Of a stretch of 5,713 nucleotides of DNA, positions 1-4,570 are shown in pieces (the stretch's first letter is position 1; every line of letters starts with the position of its first letter). Origin of the DNA: Candidatus Woesearchaeota archaeon CG07_land_8_20_14_0_80_44_23. GTDB taxonomy: Archaea > Nanobdellota > Nanobdellia > Woesearchaeales > 0-14-0-80-44-23. Under the pieces are notes generated by a model, which saw only the letters and a list, made by a program, of their open reading frames with translations, made no database searches and was not told the origin of the DNA. The stretch lies in assembly GCA_002779235.1 (NCBI GenBank), contig PEXD01000030.1, positions 1 to 5,713 on the forward strand, given 5' to 3'. The position numbers were made by a program, and so were the translations under genes.

Positions 1-71
1 CCAGCCAGCTCAACCCCCGCCCAAGCCCTGATGATGAGATTGCCATTCTGAAGTCAGAGGAAGGAAAATAA
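1..71 (+). CDS. C-terminal tail of an unidentified protein (partial, starts before window)
   Basis: The frame that begins at base 3 stays open from the window edge and ends in TAA at 69-71. It gives about 22 residues: SQLNPRPSPDDEIAILKSEE, then GK. The tail is hydrophilic, and a T-rich stretch follows the stop directly, as expected for the end of a gene. The other two plus frames also stop early (about 31 and 51) and give less protein-like tails, so this frame is preferred but not proven. Too little is present to recognise a family. Confidence 0.45.
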   Translation, partial: SQLNPRPSPDDEIAILKSEEGK

Positions 72-88
72 TTCTTTATTTTTCTCTC
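72..88 (+). terminator. T-rich terminator after the partial upstream gene
   Basis: A run of T-rich tracts (ATTCTTTATTTTTCTCTC) begins right after the TAA at 69-71. Archaeal intrinsic termination uses U-tracts and often needs no hairpin, so this is a plausible terminator for the upstream gene. No stem is seen just before it. Confidence 0.4.
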
Positions 89-106
89 ATTCACACATAA
101 TATCAT

Positions 107-238
107 AAAAATCCGCTGAGAGCGTCCTACTCCGCACTAAAGCACAAAGAAATCTCGGAGATTTCTTGTGCGCAGAAAACTTGAAAAATTTTCTTGCGTG
201 CGGAGTTTGACCGGACGCTCTCTTAATCGCGGATTTTT
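107..238. repeat. Multi-branched nested palindrome, first half of hairpin array
   Basis: About 130 bases fold back as one branched structure. Outer stem: AAAAATCCGC (107-116) pairs with GCGGATTTTT (229-238). Second stem: GAGAGCGTCC (118-127) with GGACGCTCTC (213-222). Third stem: CTCCGCAC (130-137) with GTGCGGAG (198-205). Two hairpins sit inside: 142-171 (AAGAAATCT/AGATTTCTT, closed by GCAC/GTGC) and 171-198 (CGCA/TGCG with GAAAA/TTTTC). The stems of 8-10 bp are perfect. The same base sequence could form a cruciform in DNA or a cloverleaf in RNA. Two open frames run through it on opposite strands, but they look like by-products of the symmetry rather than genes. The role is unknown; candidates are a mobile palindromic element, a terminator/insulator, or a structured RNA. 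Confidence 0.85.
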
Positions 239-242
239 AGGA

Positions 243-300
243 TGTAAAGAAAACCTTGAGGTTTTCTTGCACAAGAAATGTAAAACATTTCTTTGTGCTA
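243..300. repeat. Inverted, diverged copy of the two inner hairpins at 140-198
   Basis: Two adjacent hairpins are present. The first is AAGAAAACCT (247-256) with AGGTTTTCTT (259-268). The second is GCAC + AAGAAATGT (269-281) with ACATTTCTT + GTGC (285-298, with T294 bulged). The reverse complement of this segment aligns with 140-198: the shared arms read GCACAAAGAAAT...ATTTCTTGTGC followed by GAAAAC.... The tips differ between copies but stay paired, CT/AG in one and GT/AC in the other. The bulged base beside the GCAC/GTGC clamp is present in both copies. This is an inverted duplication of a structured unit under apparent pressure to keep pairing. Confidence 0.8.
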
Positions 301-346
301 AAAGCGGCAGTATCTCCAATCTAAAGATTGGAGTTTTGCCGCTTTT
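300..346. repeat. Two-part hairpin just upstream of the coaD fusion gene
   Basis: AAAAGCGGCA (300-309) pairs perfectly with TGCCGCTTTT (337-346). Inside it CTCCAATCT (314-322) pairs with AGATTGGAG (325-333), with a 4-base internal segment on one side and 3 on the other. The right arm ends in TTTT, so as RNA it could act as a terminator for transcription coming from the left. Its right part is the segment that recurs inverted at the far end of the window, so it is also a dispersed repeat unit. Confidence 0.8.
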
Positions 347-354
347 CTGCATAA
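318..354. repeat. Inverted repeat copy A (partner at 5677-5713)
   Basis: The 37 bases here match the reverse complement of 5677-5713 at 36 of 37 positions; the one difference is base 323 (A here, G in the partner), in the hairpin loop. It covers the loop and right arm of the 300-346 hairpin plus the following CTGCATAA. It ends 33 nt before the start codon of the coaD fusion gene. The full repeat is probably longer, because the partner is cut by the window edge. Confidence 0.9.
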
Positions 355-357
355 AAA

Positions 358-365
358 TTTATAAA
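358..365 (+). promoter_or_regulatory. TATA box for a leaderless coaD-HD transcript
   Basis: TTTATAAA lies 22 nt before the ATG at 388, centred about 26 bases upstream of it. This is the usual archaeal TATA-to-start-site distance, so transcription would begin at or next to the ATG. No Shine-Dalgarno is seen before that ATG, which agrees with leaderless translation. The box sits directly against the end of repeat copy A. Confidence 0.6.
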
Positions 366-387
366 CTTCAGAGTAGTCAATGCTATT

Positions 388-1491
388 ATGAAAAAGGCAG
401 TTTATGTAGGAAGTTTTGACCCTGTTACAAAAGGGCACTTATGGATTATTAAAGAAGGCTCAAGATTATTTGATGAACTGGTTGTGGCAGTGGGAACAAA
501 CCCAGATAAGGAATATACTTTCTCTCTTGAGGAAAGAGTATACATGCTGCAGACAGCAACAAGAGACATTTCTGATGTAAGAGTGGATTTTTTTAAAAAT
601 CAATTCCTTGTCGATTATGCCAGCTCAATCGGTGCACACTACATCCTAAAAGGCATTAGAAATGAGGCAGATTATAAATCTGAAAGGACTTTAGAAAATG
701 TTAATAAGGATTTGAATCCAAATATTTCAACAGTTTTTTTGATGTCTCCGAAGGAATATGCTGAGATAAGCTCAAGCTTTATCAAAGGGCTCGTCGGCCT
801 CGTAGGATGGGAGGATGTAATTGATAGGTATGTGCCAAACGCCGTTTACAATAAATTTCTCCAAAAATTCAACGGCATGGAATCAAAATGGAATTTGCTA
901 TGCCAAAATATTTCTGCGCAGGGAAATTGTGAAGAGATATATAAAAAATTAGTAACATTATATTCTGAACCAAACCGCTCATATCACAATCTCGCGCACA
1001 TTGCGCATTCTCTCCGCGAATTTCAGGGTGTGAAATTATTGGCTGAACATCCTGAAGAATTAGAAATGGTGATATGGTTCCATGATGCAGTTTATGACAC
1101 CCGCGCAAAAGACAATGAGAAGAAAAGTGCGGAGCTAGCCGCCATCTGTCTTAAAGAAATGGGAATGCGCAATTCTTTCATCAACAATGTGGCCAAAATG
1201 ATTTTAGCTACTGCGCACAAAAAAGTTCCTGAAAGCAGGGATGCGCGTTTCTTATTGGACATAGACATCTCAAATTTTGGCCAAAGCTATGGACAATTTA
1301 TTGAGCATAACGAAGAGGTGCGAGAGGAATACTCTTGGGTAGGGGATAACCAATTCAAAGAAGAAAGAAAAAGGATTATTCAAAATTTCATTGACAGACC
1401 CCATATTTACTCCTCCAATTTCTTCAGGGAAAAATATGAATGTCAGGCAAGGCAAAATCTGACGGCATACCTTAAATCATTAGATGAATGA
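388..1491 (+). CDS. coaD: Phosphopantetheine adenylyltransferase (bacterial CoaD type) fused to an HD-superfamily phosphohydrolase
   Basis: The 367-residue protein has two full domains. Residues 1-161 match bacterial CoaD, which joins 4'-phosphopantetheine and ATP to give dephospho-CoA and PPi. GSFDP is at 8-12 and the TxGH nucleotidyltransferase motif at 14-17 (H17 catalytic). LEER is at 47-50, and KGIR at 88-91 has K where E. coli has R88. D95 and E99 are kept, and the ISSS motif is at 127-130. Residues 164-367 match the COG4339 family of predicted metal-dependent HD phosphohydrolases. Visible marks are SEPNRSYHNLAHI at 193-205 (H200, H204), the WFHDAVYD box at 230-237 (HD 232-233), H277, and LLDIDIS at 289-295. 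Each part is about the size of its stand-alone family, with no frameshift between them. Most archaea use an unrelated-subfamily PPAT (COG1019 type), so transfer from bacteria is likely. The role of the HD part is unknown. The cytosolic location is inferred from the absence of a signal peptide or membrane segment. The start is backed by the TATA box 22 nt upstream. Confidence 0.93.
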   Translation: MKKAVYVGSFDPVTKGHLWIIKEGSRLFDELVVAVGTNPDKEYTFSLEERVYMLQTATRDISDVRVDFFKNQFLVDYASSIGAHYILKGIRNEADYKSERTLENVNKDLNPNISTVFLMSPKEYAEISSSFIKGLVGLVGWEDVIDRYVPNAVYNKFLQKFNGMESKWNLLCQNISAQGNCEEIYKKLVTLYSEPNRSYHNLAHIAHSLREFQGVKLLAEHPEELEMVIWFHDAVYDTRAKDNEKKSAELAAICLKEMGMRNSFINNVAKMILATAHKKVPESRDARFLLDIDISNFGQSYGQFIEHNEEVREEYSWVGDNQFKEERKRIIQNFIDRPHIYSSNFFREKYECQARQNLTAYLKSLDE

Positions 1492-1495
1492 CCAA

Positions 1496-2362
1496 TTAAC
1501 TTTTTTCTGAAATGCCCTTTAGAGCCATCATCTTGTAGCAGAGCTTTGCAAGCGCGAACGCCTCTGCATTGAAGCCCTCTGGCTTTTCCGACGGCGCAAA
1601 CTCAACTACGTCTGCGCCAATTACATTCTTTTTCCTGAAGATTTCTAAAAGAATCCCGATTATTTTATCCCAGAAAAAGCCGCCCGGCTCAGGGGTTCCG
1701 GTGTTTCTTATGAAAGAAGGGTCGAATGCATCCGCATCTATTGATATGTAGACATTCCCGGAAAGATTTGAAAGCTTCTCTGAAAGCAGTTTTTTTGAAA
1801 AATCATATTTTCTTATCGCAGAAACATTCTTGTTTGATTTCATGAAATCCTTTTCGTCAACATCCTGCGACCTGAGCCCTATAATCAGGCATTTGTGCCT
1901 TTCAAGCACCCTTCTTGTAGTGCAGGCATGGTTGAATCGCGAGCCATTCCATGACTCTCGCAGGTCAGAGTGCGCATCAATGGAGATAAATGAGAAATTA
2001 CTGAATATCTTTTCCATTGCCCTTGTTGATGCAATTGTAATTGAATGGTCTCCCCCAAGAAAGATTGGAAACTTTGCTGCTGAAACATGTTTTTTTAGCT
2101 TTGCTTCAATAATTTTTACAGCATCTTCTTCTTTTATTTTTCCGGGAACAATTTCACTTTGCGTTTCTATTCCCAAGAGAAAAGGCTCAACTTCAAACTG
2201 CTCGTCATAATACTCCAAATTTTCAGATGCAGAGATGATTGCAGAAGGCCCATTCTTCGCGCCGTGCATCCAGCTCTCATTCCCCTCATATACAATCGGG
2301 ATTATCGAGAACTTTGATTTCTTGCCTGAATATTCCTTCGGAATAGCCATAAAATTTTTCAT
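1496..2362 (-). CDS. speB: Agmatinase/arginase-family ureohydrolase
   Basis: The 288-residue protein is a full-length member of the Mn-dependent ureohydrolase family. All the metal-site motifs are present: GGDHS at 103-107 (H106), DAHSD at 129-133 (D129, H131, D133), and SIDADAFDP at 207-215 (D209, D211). TGTPEPGG follows at 221-228, and DVVEFAP at 251-257 carries E254. The TPEPGG form is typical of agmatinases rather than arginases. The expected reaction is hydrolysis of agmatine to putrescine and urea. In several archaea the homologue acts instead on N1-aminopropylagmatine to give spermidine, and the sequence alone does not separate the two. It is the last gene of the operon, 11 nt after the decarboxylase stop. 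GGTGGAG at 2365-2371 lies 2 nt before the chosen ATG; a second ATG at codon 5 is less well placed. H145 in the HAC segment probably serves substrate binding. Confidence 0.9.
   Translation of the reverse strand: MKNFMAIPKEYSGKKSKFSIIPIVYEGNESWMHGAKNGPSAIISASENLEYYDEQFEVEPFLLGIETQSEIVPGKIKEEDAVKIIEAKLKKHVSAAKFPIFLGGDHSITIASTRAMEKIFSNFSFISIDAHSDLRESWNGSRFNHACTTRRVLERHKCLIIGLRSQDVDEKDFMKSNKNVSAIRKYDFSKKLLSEKLSNLSGNVYISIDADAFDPSFIRNTGTPEPGGFFWDKIIGILLEIFRKKNVIGADVVEFAPSEKPEGFNAEAFALAKLCYKMMALKGISEKS
1501..1506 (+). terminator. T6 tract after the coaD-HD stop, inside the end of the convergent gene
   Basis: A run of six T follows the TGA (1489-1491) by nine bases. It overlaps the last codons of the convergent ureohydrolase gene. 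With only 4 nt between the two stop codons, any terminator must lie within the opposing coding sequence. No hairpin is seen. For the opposite strand, the A-rich stretch around 1360-1374 gives a U-rich transcript, which may end the polyamine operon. Confidence 0.35.
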
Positions 2363-2373
2363 TTCTCCACCAT

Positions 2374-3399
2374 TTAATCAACAATAACTGTTGGTATTTT
2401 TTTCAAGCCGTCAAAGTCAGACGCGAAGTTGTACGCCCCCGCGTTCACAAACACAATCTTATCTCCCGCTTTGGGATTCTTAAGATAAACATTATACCTG
2501 AATATGTCAATTGAGTCAGGAGTGCATCCCTTTATCACATAGGATTTTCCTTTTCTTTCATCTGTCTCTCCTTTTACGATCAGCCGTATGTTCATGACAA
2601 AGGTGTCCATGGCGCAATTGTAGACCGAGCAGTCAATTATTATGTTATTTTCAGAGACGCTTTTTATTCTTGCCTCGAGCTCAACTGCAGGCGCTGCAAT
2701 GAATCTTCCCGGCTCGATAATCACATTTATCCCTTTCCCGTTCAGCCAGTTCTTGAGCTGCCTGAGCTTTCTTAAAATGCTCTTCATTTCCGGCTTTGAA
2801 TTGTTGTATGCTGAAGGCAGCCCGCCGCCGATGTTTATGATTGAGATTGACTTCAGAGTTTCTTCTGTCAGCGAGTCCTCAAGCTCCTCCCTTATTGACC
2901 ACTCGCTTGTGTTCTGCGTCTTCCTGTGAAAGTGTATTCCGAGTTTTTCTATTGAGGCATTGCCTGCCAGAGTTTTAATGTTGCGGTTTATCTCGTCTGC
3001 AGTCATTCCGAATACAAAGTGCTTTCCAGTATAGATTGTGTTTTCATTCATCCTCATCCTCAGAAGAATCCATGCTTTTTTCCCGCTCTTTCCTAAGAAT
3101 GAGACAAGCTCGTCAAGGTCCCTCTGGTTGTCCGTCACAAACTTGTCTATTCCAAGGGCAAACAGCTTTTTTATCTCTGTGGAATTCCAGGCCTGGGGAA
3201 AGAACAATATCCTTTTTTTGTCCTTCACAAAAGGCAGGTATGAGAAGGAGGACATGCTGATGTAGCAGTCGGTCTCCCTTTCAAGAATTTTTCCGACCTC
3301 AGGATTTGTCTTGAAGCTGTATGAGATAGCGTCAGCAATGCTGCTCACAAGTTTGTACTGGCTGAGTGCCTTTTTCCTGCTCAGTATGAACCTTGCCAT
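2374..3399 (-). CDS. Fold-III PLP-dependent amino-acid decarboxylase (ornithine/arginine/lysine type)
   Basis: The 341-residue protein has the alanine-racemase-like barrel and C-terminal beta domain of the ODC/DAPDC/NspC group. The probable PLP lysine is K30 in SYSFKTNPE. GIHFHRKTQN at 154-163 carries the cofactor-stacking histidine (H158). The phosphate-binding INIGGG is at 188-193, IIEPGR at 227-232, and GAY at 321-323 near the end. The usual catalytic-cysteine box (xTCD in ODC) reads GCTPDSID at 291-298, so C292 is two residues earlier than expected. Its place between deoxyhypusine synthase and an agmatinase-family enzyme argues for arginine as substrate (product agmatine). However, bacterial biosynthetic SpeA is almost twice as long, while this length fits ODC, NspC or viral ODC-like arginine decarboxylases. 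The substrate is therefore unassigned. The start is well supported: AGGGTGA (3404-3410) lies 4 nt upstream, and the preceding stop is 15 nt away. Its codons are GC-richer than those of the flanking coaD and PP-loop genes. Confidence 0.85.
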   Translation of the reverse strand: MARFILSRKKALSQYKLVSSIADAISYSFKTNPEVGKILERETDCYISMSSFSYLPFVKDKKRILFFPQAWNSTEIKKLFALGIDKFVTDNQRDLDELVSFLGKSGKKAWILLRMRMNENTIYTGKHFVFGMTADEINRNIKTLAGNASIEKLGIHFHRKTQNTSEWSIREELEDSLTEETLKSISIINIGGGLPSAYNNSKPEMKSILRKLRQLKNWLNGKGINVIIEPGRFIAAPAVELEARIKSVSENNIIIDCSVYNCAMDTFVMNIRLIVKGETDERKGKSYVIKGCTPDSIDIFRYNVYLKNPKAGDKIVFVNAGAYNFASDFDGLKKIPTVIVD

Positions 3400-3414
3400 A
3401 CTCTCACCCTTCTA

Positions 3415-4356
3415 TCATTTTCTGAGGCAGCCCTCTTTCTTCAGCTCCTCAAGCGCCTTTGCCATCACGAGTGGAAAAGTTATTGTGACATCGCCTATCA
3501 CAGTAACTGCATCTGCATCATCCTTTATCTTTCCCCAGCTCTTTGCCTCGTCTGTAGTTGCGCCGCTCATGCTCCCGCTTGAGGCGCTTGCTGTTGTCAT
3601 GTAGACAGCATAGTCCATGCCGCCGTTTATCAGGGTTGAAAGTATCGCATAGTGCTTTGAAACCCCGCCTCCGAGGCAGATTATCCCTTTCCTGTCATCC
3701 TGGCTTGTGAACACCACAATGTCCTTGAAGTCCCTCACTGAATCTATTATGAAGTCAGGATGCTTCTCCTGAAACATGAATAGGTGAAAGCCCAGTGCGC
3801 CGTCTGTCACTGCGGGGCAGAAGACAGGCACATTATGCCTTGCCGCCTGGTAGAGTATTGAGTCCTTGTCCCTGAGCATAAGCCCTATCTCACGAAAAAA
3901 TTCAGCTGTTGTGAGGCGCTTCTTTTTCTCATATATTTTTCCAAGCATTCTTGTCATAATGTCCTCAAAGTTTGCATAGCTCTCCTCTCTTATGAGAATG
4001 TTTCCCACCCTGTTCATGCCCTTTTCATGAAGCGCGACATCATCTGCCCTGAAGCTTCCTATGGCAAACCTTTCCTTTGAAGCCCTCATTATGTCCTCTT
4101 CCAGCCCGCCGACAGTAGTGACTATTATGTCAGCCATCCCAAGGTCAATCAGCTGGGCGAAGAATCCTCGAAGCCCAGAAGTTGCCATGTTTGAAGTGAA
4201 GGTGAGATATATCTTCGCCCCATCGCGCTTCATTTTCCTGATTATCTCAGAAGCCCTTCCGAGAAGCACGCTCTGGAATCCAACCTTTGAAAGCCCTGTT
4301 ACAAATTCATCTGCTTTCATCCCTTTTTTCCACTTGAAATCCTTGACATAATTCAT
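3415..4356 (-). CDS. dys: Deoxyhypusine synthase
   Basis: This enzyme moves the aminobutyl group of spermidine onto one lysine of aIF5A, using NAD, as the first step of hypusine formation. Landmarks, numbered from the upstream ATG at 4374, are: LTFTSNMATSGLR at 57-69; TTVGGLEEDIM at 86-96; SILYQAARHNVPVFCPAVTDGALG at 172-195; LGGGVSKHYA at 234-243 (H241 matching the human active-site His); and SWGKI at 279-283. K282 there matches the catalytic lysine (human K329), which forms the enzyme-imine intermediate. The length is normal for archaeal DHS. I chose the second ATG (4354-4356) because AGGTGAT lies 4 nt before it, whereas the ATG at 4372-4374 has no such site and would place that site inside the gene. 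It is first in a three-gene operon with 15- and 11-nt gaps. DHS-derived homospermidine synthases exist in plants and bacteria, so that activity is a fallback reading. Confidence 0.93.
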   Translation of the reverse strand: MNYVKDFKWKKGMKADEFVTGLSKVGFQSVLLGRASEIIRKMKRDGAKIYLTFTSNMATSGLRGFFAQLIDLGMADIIVTTVGGLEEDIMRASKERFAIGSFRADDVALHEKGMNRVGNILIREESYANFEDIMTRMLGKIYEKKKRLTTAEFFREIGLMLRDKDSILYQAARHNVPVFCPAVTDGALGFHLFMFQEKHPDFIIDSVRDFKDIVVFTSQDDRKGIICLGGGVSKHYAILSTLINGGMDYAVYMTTASASSGSMSGATTDEAKSWGKIKDDADAVTVIGDVTITFPLVMAKALEELKKEGCLRK

Positions 4357-4360
4357 GAAA

Positions 4361-4367
4361 ATCACCT
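4361..4367 (-). promoter_or_regulatory. Shine-Dalgarno site that fixes the dys start
   Basis: On the minus strand AGGTGAT is a seven-base match to the complement of the archaeal 16S 3' end. It lies 4 nt before the ATG at 4354-4356. The decarboxylase downstream has AGGGTGA at nearly the same spacing. This favours the second ATG over the one 18 nt upstream. Confidence 0.7.
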
Positions 4368-4386
4368 TGAACATGATTGATATTGC

Positions 4387-4411
4387 TTAAATATTGCCTA
4401 AAAAAATTTAA
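4387..4411 (-). promoter_or_regulatory. Candidate promoter region of the polyamine-hypusine operon
   Basis: On the minus strand two AT-rich boxes occur: TTAAATTTTTTAGG (about 4411-4398) and ATATTTAAG (4395-4387). Depending on which acts as TATA, transcription would start near 4380 or near 4365. The first leaves room for the Shine-Dalgarno at 4361-4367 in a short leader. The T7 tract within the first box (4406-4400) could instead end transcription arriving from upstream. Confidence 0.35.
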
Positions 4412-4452
4412 TGCATTACATGAATATAATGCTTGCTAAAAGAATTAGAGAT

Positions 4453-4530
4453 TTATCTTCCGAAATGGCTGACGCTGTCAAAGAGCGCCCCTGCACTTCT
4501 GAAGCCGTCAATCTTCATAATGGCTTTCAT
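4453..4530 (-). CDS. Possible 25-residue leaderless ORF or small RNA in front of the operon
   Basis: The ATG at 4530 opens a frame of 25 codons (MKAIMKIDGF, then RSAGALFDSVSHFGR) ending in TAA. There is no Shine-Dalgarno. TTTATAAA on the minus strand (4560-4553) lies exactly 22 nt upstream, the same octamer and spacing as before coaD. A T7 tract at 4406-4400 could end the transcript, giving a unit of about 130 nt. The DNA also holds a 7-bp stem with one G-T pair (AAGCC.../...GGCTT, 4502-4526) and a short CGCT/AGCG hairpin, so a non-coding RNA is equally possible. No family is recognised. A competing plus-strand frame crosses the same bases. Confidence 0.28.
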   Translation of the reverse strand: MKAIMKIDGFRSAGALFDSVSHFGR

Positions 4531-4552
4531 AAGAGGAGGGATTTTCAGGGCT

Positions 4553-4560
4553 TTTATAAA
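4553..4560 (-). promoter_or_regulatory. TATA box upstream of the small ORF/RNA at 4530
   Basis: TTTATAAA, read on the minus strand, ends 22 nt before the ATG at 4530 and begins 11 nt past the stop of the PP-loop gene. The octamer is its own reverse complement, so direction is inferred only from its matching distance to the ATG. Confidence 0.4.
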
Positions 4561-4570
4561 GATTTGTTAT

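Noticed and set aside
107..354. CRISPR array or integron attC-like site
   Set aside because: Hairpins vary in length and sequence with no equal spacers, no cas genes are near, and no integrase or attC box pattern is recognised.
137..419. Open frames of 71 and 83 codons on both strands across the hairpin array
   Set aside because: They run through palindromic repeat sequence, mirror each other, have no start signal and encode basic repetitive residues. The plus frame also overlaps the coaD start out of frame.
1569..3604. Several plus-strand ORFs of 60-126 codons opposite the polyamine operon
   Set aside because: All lie antisense to genes with intact catalytic motifs and have Ser/Phe-rich shadow composition without start signals.
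4357..4374. dys start at the upstream ATG (4374)
   Set aside because: No Shine-Dalgarno precedes it, while AGGTGAT inside those codons is correctly spaced for the ATG at 4356. The extra six residues are also not needed for the family fold.
4440..4560. tRNA or C/D-box RNA gene
   Set aside because: The stems present do not form a cloverleaf, there is no GTTCRANYC T-loop, and no RTGATGA/CTGA box pair with correct spacing is seen.
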